Shown piece by piece: positions 34,365 through 43,469 of a DNA stretch of 64,000 bases. Every line of letters begins with the position of its first letter. The stretch's first letter is position 1. Position numbers and translations under genes: made by a program. Location of the stretch: positions 165,469,434-165,533,433 of the forward strand of contig JAVMKO010000001.1 in assembly GCA_032164245.1 (NCBI GenBank), given 5' to 3'. The notes under the pieces were generated by a model. The model saw only the letters and a list, made by a program, of their open reading frames with translations. It was not told where the DNA came from and made no database searches. Source of the stretch: Sternotherus odoratus (taxonomy: Eukaryota; Chordata; Testudines; Kinosternidae).

Positions 34365-35530
34365 ATTCACTGTTTTAAAAATCATGCTTTCTTTATTGCT
34401 TCATCACAAACACAAATACAGGGGATCACTGGCAAGGTAGCCCAGAATGGGGTGGGGGAGGAGGGAAACCAGTAGTCGCAGTGGTGGAGGAGCGGAGAGA
34501 GGAGGGGGGAAGGAGGGAGAGGTGGGGGGCCAAGACACAGCAGCTTTTAAAAGTCTTTTGATAAATTCATCCTGCTGCTGCTTGTGCTGGCTTGTGGGGT
34601 AGAGTGGGTCAGTCCCCGGAGCTTCCCCGCCCGGGTTCTCACCCCACGTTTGGGTGGGGAAGCTATGGGGCTTGAGGGGGGGGGAGGGAGGTGGTTAGAC
34701 AGAGACTGCAGAGGCGATCTTTGGTCCTGCTTCAGCTTCACCAGACACCTCAACATGTCTCTTTGGTCCTCCATTATCCGGAGAAAAGCATCCATCCGCC
34801 TTTCTTCGCGTTCCTGTCGTCTGTCTTCGTGCTCCAGTCATCTTTGTTCGCACTCCAGCCACATTTCTTCCCTCTTTTCTCCTGTATTGATTCCTGCCTT
34901 GACTGGAGCAATCTTTCCCTCCATTCCATCTGGCAGGTTGCCTCAGCGCGCGAGTTTTCCAGTAGTTCATTGAACATATCATCACGCGTTTTCTTTTTAC
35001 GCTTTCGTATCTGCGATGCACGGCGTGAGGAGCAGGACGGGGGATTCTGAGATAATTGTGCAGCTGTGGGCAAAGAAAGGTTCAAAGTTATGAGACAGAT
35101 ATATTCAAGGTTATGAGACAGATACATTCAAATGTGGGCAAAGAAAGCTACAAGGTTATGAGACAGATGCATTCTCGGACGGATCACAATGGGAGTATAA
35201 TGCAACTGGCAACCTCAGTATTCAGAGGCCTGATATGATTTCTGTACAAGGTCATATTCCACACCTAAAAGTGACTGAATGGCTCACAGAAAAGTCACAG
35301 CATCTCACACACATATGCGAGCCTCAGCACAACACGGCTTCTGAAATCATCCATGCAGCCAGCCATGGTAAGCTGAAATCCATATTTAAAAGAAGCACTT
35401 GGATATTCTAGAGTAACCCCATCCCCTTCCCCTCACCACGAGGATTCCTCCTCCCCCCACCGCGTGGCTCCCAGTGAACTGTGAACTGCAAAAGAAAACC
35501 AAAAATCTCTCGCTAAGGGCTGGCTGGGGG

Positions 35531-35710
35531 TCTTAAGCGGAAGCAACCGCTTGCAGACACTTCAAAATCCCTGCTAGCTACCGCTACGGGCTGGGGGGGG
35601 AGGGGTTGGGAGCGTGTTCGGTCTTAAGCGGAAGCCACCGCTTGCAGACTCTTCGGGGGGGGGGGGGGAGGGCGTGCACGGTCGGTCTTCAGCGGAGAAG
35701 ATTACTTTGC
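35531..35710 (+). repeat. Degenerate repeats upstream of the third Harbinger ORF
   Basis: 'tcttaagcggaagc' followed by 'accgcttgcagac' occurs at 35531 and again at 35622, with a weaker third form ('tcttcagcggagaag') at 35686. Each good unit is partly palindromic ('agcgg...ccgct'). G tracts separate them. Their position just upstream of the ORF suits a promoter or a 5' untranslated region. Confidence 0.6.
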
Positions 35711-35765
35711 AGCTGGGAACCTTTATCTCCCTACTAATTGCAGTCCGTATTTCAAACAGGCAACC

Positions 35766-36056
35766 ATGAATGACATCACTTTACTTAGAATTTCTCGGAG
35801 AGATAGAGAACGCATGCTGCTTGAGTCACTGCAAAGTCCTGGTCCATTCGCCGCAATGCTAGCCTGCTCAATGATACCAGACTATTTACTACTTTTGTGG
35901 CGTGGGATGGTCTCCTATCACGGGGGGCCACATAAGGCGGCTCTCCCTAGAAATCTGGTGCGGAAGATTCATCGCTACCTCCTGGATAGCTTTATTGAAA
36001 TGTCTGTAGAGGACTTCCGGTCAATACCGGAGTATATTGACAAACTCTTTGAGTAG
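35766..36056 (+). CDS. Uncharacterised 96-residue ORF of the Harbinger element (third ORF)
   Basis: This frame is open from an ATG in a strong context (A at -3) to a TAG at 36054, and an AATAAA lies 52 bases later (36108-36113). Upstream, 'tttcaaacag' just before the start could be a splice acceptor. The product looks like a small folded protein. It has a basic N-terminus ('ISRRDRERM'), then hydrophobic, probably helical segments ('MIPDYLLLLWRGM', 'RKIHRYLLDSFIEM'), and an acidic end ('IPEYIDKLFE'). I see no signal peptide, zinc ligands or nuclease motif. I do not recognise the family. It lies wholly in the intron of the Myb/SANT-like gene on the opposite strand. It is undamaged although both other genes of the element are broken. 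It may be a third transposon protein or a captured host fragment. Confidence 0.6.
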   Translation: MNDITLLRISRRDRERMLLESLQSPGPFAAMLACSMIPDYLLLLWRGMVSYHGGPHKAALPRNLVRKIHRYLLDSFIEMSVEDFRSIPEYIDKLFE

Positions 36057-36107
36057 AAACTGACCAGTAATGAAAGCACGCTAAGTCCTTAGGGCAAGTT
36101 AATCATT

Positions 36108-36113
36108 AATAAA
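36108..36113 (+). promoter_or_regulatory. Poly(A) signal of the third Harbinger ORF
   Basis: AATAAA follows the stop codon by 52 bases. It is followed by 'tttaaaaatcatg', the same word that follows the nuclease gene's poly(A) signal at about 34374, so the two 3' ends may share an origin. Confidence 0.55.
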
Positions 36114-36829
36114 TGCTTCCTTTAAAAATCATGAGTCATGTAATCCCTTAAAAAAACAACACTTACCCCCTTGGGAGGCTTGGGAGAGTGCTGGCTCCAG
36201 GGTGATAAACAGCTCCTGGCTGTCTGCTAACAGGGTTTCTCCGCTGGCTTCCTGGTGCTCCGTGATATTTCCCTCCTCCTCATCGTCATCCTCATCCGAA
36301 TCCTCCTCAGGCCTGATGATTATCCCATCGGTGGAGTCCTCGCAGACCGGTGCAATGGTGGTGGGGGCGCCCCCCATTATCTGATTTAGTTCATTGTAGA
36401 ACCAGCATGTCCTCAGCGCGCCCCCTGAGCGTCCGTTTGCCTCCTTGGCTTTCTGGAACACTTGCCTCAGCTCCTTAATTTTCACGCGGCACTGTTGGGC
36501 GTCCCTGTTGTGGCCCCTTTCCAGCATGGCCTTGGAGACCCTGGCGAACGTGTTGGCATTCCGTTTGTTGTTGCGGAGTTCCAACATCACGGATTCCTCT
36601 CCCCAGATAGCGATGAGATCCAACACCTCGCGATTGGACCATGCTGGAGCTCTTTTCCTCTGGCTGGTCTCCTGTGCTGCTGAGCTCTGCATGGCGACTT
36701 GTGCTGCTGATTTCTATGAATGGTGACTGAGCTGTGCAGGTGAGCTGGCCTCGCTGACCAAACAGGAAATGCTATTCAAATGTTCCCGGGTCTTTTCCTG
36801 TCTACCTGGCCAGAGCAGCGAGTTGAGAG

Positions 36830-36905
36830 TGCTGTCCAGAGCGGTCACAGTGGAGCAGTGAGGCAGTCCAGAGCGGTCAGAATGGAGCATTGTGGGACAG
36901 CCTCT
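36830..36905 (-). repeat. Short direct repeats near the right end of the Harbinger element
   Basis: 'gtccagagcggtca' occurs twice (about 36834 and 36868), each followed by 'tggagca'. They lie upstream of the Myb/SANT-like start codon and inside the right terminal region, so they could be promoter or transposase-binding repeats. Confidence 0.5.
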
Positions 36906-37029
36906 GTAGGCCAATAACGTCCCATGCGTCTTCACTAGTCCACAATCGACCCAGAGAGGTCGATTTCAGCGCTACTCCTCTCGTTAGGGAGGAGTACAGA
37001 AGTCGATTTTGAGGGCCCTTTAAATCGAC

Positions 37030-37117
37030 GTAAAAGGCATCCGTGTAAGGACGGGTACAGGTTTATGTCGACTTAACGTTGCTAAAGTCAACGTTAAGTC
37101 GTAGTGGGGACCAGCCC
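37030..37117. repeat. Palindromic right terminus of the Harbinger element
   Basis: 'gacttaacgttg' at about 37070 is mirrored by 'caacgttaagtc' at about 37089, forming a hairpin just inside the last bases of the element. The left end lacks an equivalent, so the two ends are unequal. Confidence 0.65.
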
Positions 37118-37440
37118 TAAATTCCGATCTGTTCATTGCAGCGCAAACACTGATGTGCAAACAGTTCGTAGAAGTACATATGGCATTAAGAAACTAATGC
37201 CATGACTGTGCTTCTGTGCTCCCTTATATCTAACAGAATATTTAATAACTTTAATGTACAGCAGAGTACAGAACATGTTAGTATGCCAGGCATACAGTAC
37301 TAGGATCACTAGAATTACGATTACTGTTTGACTAGAGTATACACAAACCTCCATACTATGATGGCATGAAGATCCTTTTCCTGGCAATACTCACATAATG
37401 ACACTATATTGCAGAGTGAATGAAATCTCTAATTTGCTGC

Positions 37441-37525
37441 TTAGGGCTTAATACAAAGACCACTGATGTAAATAGAAAGACTCCTATTGACTTTGGTGAA
37501 CTTTGGAGCAAATCCTTAGTGACTA
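37441..37525. mobile_element. Short palindromic MITE remnant
   Basis: 'gggcttaatacaaagacc' faces 'actttggagcaaatcctta', with 'aaagactcctattgactt' in the middle. This is the 'gatccaaag' type also seen at 12503-12570. Confidence 0.5.
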
Positions 37526-37640
37526 TTGACTTTTCTTAGAGGCGGCTTTAAGCACTCTCACGTAATACATTTGTTTTGTGTTTTGGGGTGATGCACAATA
37601 TGTCTTTTCTATATCATGTGTGGCAGATTGCTGGCACTAT

Positions 37641-38173
37641 TGTGATGGGTCCTGCACTTTCTCTTCTTGTGGGGGGTTCAGGGAGCCATTTCTTTCCCCT
37701 AAACAGGGTATTAACTGCCCCACTAGTATCTTAGAGGAGGGTGAGTGGAACGGGAGGGATCCGGGCCTGCCCTTTACTCCGGGTCCAGCCAGGGGCCCTG
37801 AGGGTAGCAGTAAACCACCTGAATTAGCTATTCCTTCCCCTGGGCTACTTCCCTCTCCTACCCTTCAGCTTGTGGGCCTTCCTGCCCTCTCTCTACACAA
37901 GCCAGGTGTCTCTTTATCTAGGGTCTGGGACGCCTTGGTTCCAAACTGTCCTCCAAACTGCTCTCTGCTGCAACTCCTTTCCTCCTCCCCTGTCTGCCTG
38001 AAGCAGAGGGTTTTATTACAGGGTTCCTAACAGGGCCTTAATAGATTGCAGGTTTTCCAATCAACCTGCCACCAGCTTCCCTAGTCCACAGGGAGCCACG
38101 TCTCACTTAGCTCTGGGCTTACATATCTCCCCTCAAGCATTCTACCCCAGCTCCCTGACCCTTCTCTATCACA
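37641..38173 (-). mobile_element. Endogenous retroviral solo LTR, probably minus-oriented
   Basis: The ends are a perfect 6-bp inversion (TGTGAT...ATCACA) with TG...CA form. I recognise the pyrimidine-rich interior as a turtle LTR read backwards. The 'gggttttattacagg' segment near 38010 would contain a poly(A)-type AATAAA on the minus strand. A flanking duplication is not obvious, so it may have been lost. The long plus-strand frame (37578-38030) is an artefact. Confidence 0.65.
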
Positions 38174-38619
38174 TACCTCACTCACTTGCTAGCCTGTCTA
38201 CAACTGTTGAGAAATATTTTCTTTTCAGCTAAAAAATATTGGCCCAAACCCACCTGTTTTAGGTTTAAAACAGAAAGTTTTGATTTGGAAAAACCACTCC
38301 AGTGTCCTATGGAAGCACTCAAGTGCCCCATGCCCCTCTTCTCCTGTATGGGTCAAGCTCCTTTGCCAGACTATAAATCCACAGATGCACCACACTCTCC
38401 CTTTTTGCTGACACTCTCTCTCCACCAAAATACATCCTGGGAGTGTCTGGATGTGGCGCATCCTGGGAGATATAAGAAGCCTTCTCTATAGAAGAGGACG
38501 GGGACATGAGATACCTGAACTACGATTTCCCTGAGATACCACTTTTCCAAATAAAAGTTTTTTGACAACGTCAAAACTTTCCATGGAAAACAAACATTTT
38601 TTCATGAAAAGAAATACAT
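38174..38619. other. Non-coding DNA, possibly a decayed DNA element
   Basis: The edges carry 'gagaaatattttcttttcag' and 'catttttt' plus 'catgaaaag' words that could be worn inverted ends. The interior is unassigned, and the overlapping minus-strand frames are unsupported. Confidence 0.35.
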
Positions 38620-39681
38620 GTCGTTGTCACGGTATTGGAATAATTGGGTACCATATAGATCATTGGGGTACAAAATAGTATGTGAAGGGGGTCATAACAG
38701 GTGTCTTATGTGTGTATCTATTCCATATGTGTGTATCTATTTTGTAACTGAAGTTAAAGATACCTGTACTTCAAACTTAGGCTTGGCTCCTGTGAAGGCT
38801 CAGACACGCTCAGACACATAACTCGAGCCCATTAAGGGGCCATCAACTGCACAATGAACTGTGGCCACACCCAAGGAGAGGAGCCTCCCCAGGAGTGGGA
38901 CATGCCTGGGCAAGAACTGAATCATTGAGAGTCTGGTAATTGGACCATGTGGCTGTGAACCTTCAGTTTGCAGCCAGACTCTGCATAAGGAGGAGGAGGG
39001 TCTTCACCCACAGGAGGAAGTCTATAAAGCCTGGAAGAACATTCTCCATTTTGTCTTTACCTTCAGCCTGTCTTGCTTCCAGCTCTGAATGGACTTTACT
39101 ACACAGGTGAAATCTGAACTAAGGTGCTGACCCATCCCTAAAATGGGATGTTTTCTAAAGACTTTGATTTGAACCTGCAGTTTATTCTACCTTTGCTGCA
39201 AGCCTGAATTAAGAGATGTGCCATTACTGCATGTAATTGATTTTTTTTAACCATTCTTAACCCTCACCTATACCTTTTTTCCTTGTATAATAAACCTTTA
39301 GATTTTAGATTCTAAAGGATTGGCAACAGCGTGATTTGTGGGAAGATCTGGTTTATATATTGACCTGGGTCTGGGACCTGATTCTTTGGAATTGGAGAGA
39401 ACCGTTTTCTTTATTTGGGGTATTGGTTTTCATAACCATTGATCCCCAGGACAGGTGGCTGGTGGTGGTGATACTGGGAAGCTGGAGTGTCTAAGGGAAT
39501 TGCTTGTGTGACTTGTGGTTAGCCCGTGGGGCAAAACCAAAGTCTTTTCTGTTTAGCTGGTTTGGTTTGCCTTAGTGTGAAGAAACCCCAGCTTTGGGCT
39601 GTAGTTGCCCCTTTGGAAGCAATCTGTCCTGATCTGACACTCACAGTTGGATCCCACCAGGAACAGCACAGTCACAGTCGT
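38620..39681 (+). mobile_element. Endogenous retroviral solo LTR with 5-bp target duplication
   Basis: The LTR (38625-39676, 1052 bp) begins 'tgtcacggtatt' and ends 'gcacagtcaca' and is flanked by 'gtcgt' at 38620-38624 and 39677-39681. It contains a TATA element ('tctataaagcctgg' near 39022) and an 'aataaacc' poly(A) signal near 39289, with a T-rich tract before it. No internal retroviral genes adjoin it. Confidence 0.85.
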
Positions 39682-39861
39682 CAAAACCAAACACTTCTGT
39701 TGAAAAAGAGTTTTGATGGAATTTTTTCAATTAGTCTTAGTCTACATATACCCATCCTCTTGCAAATGGTGAGTAGAAAACTTGCTCTGGTAAGTGAGGG
39801 GACTTAATTTAAACCTCAATTAATAAGTAAAGAAAAGGCTCAAGTCCACATAGTTGTGTAG

Positions 39862-40200
39862 ATAAGACGAGGAAGACTTGTAGCATCTTAAAGACTAACC
39901 AGTTTATTTCAGCATAAGCTTTCGTGGGCTATAGCTCACTTCATCGGCTGCATAGAATGGAACAGAAGTAAGATGCATTTATACACACAGAAAGCAAAAA
40001 AAAAAAAAGTTGTACATTAGCATGCCAATTCTAAGAGACTGTTTAATTTGGATGGGCCATTATCAGCAGGAGAAAAAAAATACCTTTTGAAATGGATTTC
40101 TGTGTCTGGCAGGAAATAACAACATTGAAGGTAAATTAACTAGAGAAATGCAATCAATTAGTGTAATGAGAGAACCATTCACAATCTTATAGTTTGGTAG
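39862..40200 (-). mobile_element. Penelope-type retroelement fragment with a hammerhead-like motif
   Basis: On the minus strand the order is CCGATGA, then 'agtgagctatagcccac', able to form a short hairpin with one mismatch, then GAAA, then 'gcttatgc'. This is the layout of a hammerhead ribozyme core (CUGANGA, stem II, GAAA, short stem III), with the first C-U-G read as C-C-G. It is followed by 'aaataaactggttagtct', as in the other copies. The element continues to about 40200 ('gatgggccattatcagcagg'). Confidence 0.65.
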
Positions 40201-40689
40201 AGAATCCTTCTGAGTGGAGCAACACACGGTACTGTCCTTCTGAATCTGTAGGGAGATAGGTTTAAATTGCCTAAATCATGAATCCTAGGCCCATCACGCT
40301 GCTGGAGTGAGTGATCTCCTGGATGATTTGTAAGTGAATGACATTAAGCAAGGAAACTGTGGCATGGACACTGATTGCATGAAATGGTTTGTTGTATCAC
40401 TTGATCCAGCAATGTTTTATTACATCTGTGATATGTTGCAATAATACCTCATCACTGTTTCTGACTGAATCATTTTGTTACATCCGTTCAAAGCACATGG
40501 TAGTTATCGCTATACCAGTGCATACTGGGAATTCTGTATCACTATCACTATGTGCCAGTGCCCGTAAGATGAAAAACATACTGTAGTTGTAGCAACCAAC
40601 CATTACAATCAACAGTGCTTATAAAATATCTGGAATGGTTGTTGTCCCTGGATGCAAGAGGCTATACAACAGCTGCAAGCTTAGTGTAT

Positions 40690-40795
40690 CAGAATCAAGC
40701 CCTGACTTACACTGAGTAGTACCTTATTCTGAATAGGACTACTTGTGGAGCAAAATGCTTCTCTGCCTGAGTAACAGTATCAGAATGTATCCCCA
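40690..40795. mobile_element. Short palindromic MITE ('ccagattctgata' type)
   Basis: 'gtatcagaatcaagccctga' and 'gagtagtaccttattctg' face 'aggactacttgtggag' and 'cagtatcagaatgtatccc'. The arms of the family are clear, though somewhat decayed. Confidence 0.6.
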
Positions 40796-40854
40796 TGTAT
40801 ATACAGGGCCACTCTTTATCTTTTTCTTTGTGTACCCATCTGTAGAGATTATAG

Positions 40855-40990
40855 AATAGGATACTTGGAGCCAGATCTCTTTGGTTATGTTTCTAGCTCT
40901 GCCACTGTTTTGCTGTGAGACCTTGAGCAAATCACATAAACTTTTCTTTGCTTCAGTTTGCCATCTTTCACTACATGGGTATACTGAAAT
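40855..40990 (+). repeat. MIR-type core-SINE
   Basis: The diagnostic order of a MIR element is present: 'cttggagccaga', then 'ctagctctgccactg', then 'gctgtgagaccttgagcaa', then 'ttgcttcagtttgccatctt'. It is an old, diverged copy. Confidence 0.75.
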
Positions 40991-41418
40991 TTGCCTCCCT
41001 TGCAGCAGCGTGGTGTAACTTCATTCATGTTTGTAAAAGGCTGAAATTCTCAGATAAAGCTTCTACTTTTCTCATACATATCACCTATATTTTATTTTCA
41101 GAAATAAGGTATTTGAGGAAATTATAAAACACAAAAGTTTGTGATTCCCTATTGACAATAAGATTAATGTAAACCATATTATTATTTTTCACCTTTAGTG
41201 GACAGGTTTGCAAACAGTCCCATAAATCTATGGGATTTTTGTGCCAGCTGCAGCTATTCAAAATTATTTTCGTGAATAAACTGTCACTTATCCAGCATCT
41301 TTATTTAGAGACATTAAATAAGAGATTTCTCCCAGCCTGATGAAATACACGTGGAGAGAAATATGAGTGGTTTATTCCCTGCAAACATCTTTGAGTTTTA
41401 GCTACTAATAATAACTTA

Positions 41419-41505
41419 GGGGCAAATTCTACCCTCTATAACTCCTAATGATTTCAGAGAGAGCTCTACATGCATATATGAGGGCAGAATTTTGGTCTTT
41501 TAAAG
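41419..41505. mobile_element. Short palindromic MITE remnant
   Basis: 'ggggcaaattctaccctc' faces 'gagggcagaattttggtc', with 'ctaatgatttcagagagagc' between. Confidence 0.5.
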
Positions 41506-43020
41506 GTTAATAATAATTAGGCAGCAGCTCTGGAACAAGTCAGCTAGGGCACTATTTTTAGTTCATTCTTCGTGACTGTTGTGTGTTCAGACTATGACTT
41601 TATGAAAACAGGACTCAAACGATACATTTCAATTTATACACCCACTATACTGATAGATAGCTATAGATGCAGGGATATACTGATATTTGTAGGGTTTATA
41701 TGTGTGTGTATCCAAGCATCATAGCCATTCCAGGCATTTTACAATTGTTCGTTATAATGTATTATTATAGTCATAGTAAAAGAAATACTTTTCTAGAATT
41801 GGCTGCTCACACGTTTTTTTTTTTCTTTCAGAAAATGATTGTAATGGACACAATAAAATCTGTTAATTCTATGCAGTGGTTGGCTTGATATGTTAACATC
41901 TTGAATCCATGGAAAGCATGAATCTATAACCCATTTTTTCTGCTAATTACCGTCAGTATATAACTTGAGAACTACTCATGAATCTGCTCGATTGAGCACT
42001 GATTGCTCACAGTGTTCTGTTTCATGCAAACAGAGCACTAGCAATTAAAGCAGTGCGCAATGCTACTATGTTTTTTTCCCTTTTTCCTCCCCTAGTCCTA
42101 AATTCCTCTTATCGTGTGGGCAAAGCTTTCTGGTAGTCCCCGAGCTCCTCTTGTGCTGAAAAGCCTCTGCATTCTATACTGTGAATAGCTGAAATACTGC
42201 AGTGAGCGTTTTTACATTGGAAAAGAGATTTTACCAGTTCTGCTTTTGTCAAAATCCTTGTGAATGATATTTTTGTAATATCACTTGCTCCAGTTTGGAT
42301 TAAAACTTATAATTAGATCTGGTGCATGCTATCTGTGTTGCATTCTTCTGGAACCTTAATTTTTAGGCAGGGGGTTTTCACACTGCAAACCAGTAAAAGA
42401 GAGACTATTAATCCCCAAAAAGCAATTTCCTCTTCCTTTCCTAAACTATATCCATGTTGCTAGTATTGAAATTTATTGTCAGCAGTGTTCTCCTTCACAG
42501 GATAGCATGCTCCTCTGCTTCCGTGTCCACTAAAGCACAGTCCACTGAGGTCACGTTGGATATAATGGCAGAGTGACAAAGGAGGGTACTTTCTCTGCAT
42601 GTTAGGATTGGAAAGGTGAATGGATTTTGAAAGAGAAAGCCCATGTTTGGACAAAAATATTTTTCATAATTAAGATATGTGATGAGTAAAATTAGGAAAT
42701 GGAAGTTAGTGGAAGGATTTATCATTACATATGATACATTTGAAAGTTTTCCCCAACATGAATTCAGTATTTGGTTTTGTTTGGATCTCATAGTTAGCAA
42801 AGATACTTCTGGGATCATGTATGTCTTGAGCTGGATGCAGTTAAAAATACTGTCTGAGGTTCTGCTCTCATTTACATATAGGAAACCCAAATAATGTTAT
42901 TTCAAGTGATATGGCATAATGGGTCTGCATGTACCTAGTTGTGAGCAAAATGTGGCTTGATAAGTCATCACTTTTCACAACTTTCTTTCCTCAAGGAATA
43001 ACAACTCAATCCTGCACCCT
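41506..43020. other. AT-rich non-coding DNA
   Basis: No exon or assignable repeat was recognised. Confidence 0.55.
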
Positions 43021-43023
43021 TAC

Positions 43024-43135
43024 ATGTGTGGTCTTGGATTCTCAAAGGAGCTAACAAACTTAGGTGCCCAACTTCCATTGGCTTTCAGCAGGAAATGGCA
43101 CCTAACTTCCTTATGCTCCTTTGAAAACCCTAGTC
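43024..43135. mobile_element. Short palindromic MITE ('gattttcaaa' type)
   Basis: 'ggattctcaaaggagctaac' and 'acttaggtgcccaacttcc' face 'aaatggcacctaacttcc' and 'gctcctttgaaaaccct'. Confidence 0.6.
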
Positions 43136-43469
43136 ATAATTGTTATTGGTAATTGCAGTAATTAAGAACTAGTTGATTTAACTGGGAGTACTCATGTGAA
43201 TCATGAATATTTATGTGAGTAAGAACTGTAGGGCATGGCCTTCATTCTTTTTTCCCCTGAAAGATGGGTCTTAAAGGACATAAGAGAAAACTTGACTGAC
43301 GATAGACATTAGTTACCCTTTTTGTAGACTTTTAGACACTGTCACACATGGCTAAAACAAGACACTATTTATTTTGCTCAGTTGTACCACCTCTGTTTCA
43401 ATATTAACATGATGATGCCTGCCCTCGGTTCAGTATATATATAATATTATATAATGTCCAATATATAAT

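Larger units (their letters stand above)
35064..36166 (-). other. Intron of the Myb/SANT-like gene
   Basis: The 1103-base intron starts GTAAGT and ends in a polypyrimidine tract plus CAG on the minus strand. On the opposite strand it contains a complete 96-codon ORF with its own poly(A) signal, and tandem repeats upstream of that ORF. Confidence 0.75.
34547..36692 (-). pseudogene. Harbinger Myb/SANT-like DNA-binding protein, two exons, exon 2 disrupted
   Basis: In Harbinger elements this second protein binds the transposon ends and helps bring the nuclease into the nucleus. Exon 1 (36692-36167) is intact for 175 codons. An N-terminal trihelix Myb/SANT-like domain spans about residues 12-105 ('RKRAPAWSNREVLDLIAIWG', 'VSKAMLERGHNRDAQQCRVK', 'LRTCWFYNELNQIMGG'), followed by an acidic stretch 'EEDSDEDDDEEEGN'. 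It ends at a perfect splice donor GTAAGT (36166-36161). The matching acceptor is 'ctttctttgcccacag', ending at 35064. Joining them keeps the frame and gives the basic 'SQIRKRKKKTRDDMFNELLE' followed by a charged region. Within exon 2 the expected frame is lost by a shift near 34890-34930 and one in-frame TGA near 34835; the C-terminal part then resumes to a stop at 34547. The start codon has a good context. This copy is only mildly damaged. Confidence 0.88.
31875..37117. mobile_element. PIF/Harbinger DNA transposon, near full length, three ORFs
   Basis: The element is bounded by TAA on both sides (31872-31874 and 37118-37120), the Harbinger target duplication. Its ends are short imperfect inverted repeats: 'gggtatgtcttcactac' on the left and, inverted from the right, 'gggctggtccccactac'. 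Inside the left end is a 68-bp tandem duplication, and inside the right end a 14-bp palindrome. It carries a decayed DDE nuclease gene (plus strand), a two-exon Myb/SANT-like gene (minus strand) and a third ORF (plus strand) within the intron of the second. The nuclease and Myb genes are tail to tail. A solo LTR of 739 bp is inserted in the nuclease gene. Without it the element is about 4.5 kb. Because of the breaks it cannot supply its own transposase, though its ends might still be recognised by one made elsewhere. Confidence 0.93.

Noticed and set aside
36202..36726. Plus-strand open frames opposite the Myb/SANT-like exon
   Set aside because: Shadows of the minus-strand exon, which has the recognisable domain, good start and splice donor.
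37578..38030. 150-codon frame
   Set aside because: It overlaps an LTR with TGTGAT/ATCACA ends and is not a coding region.
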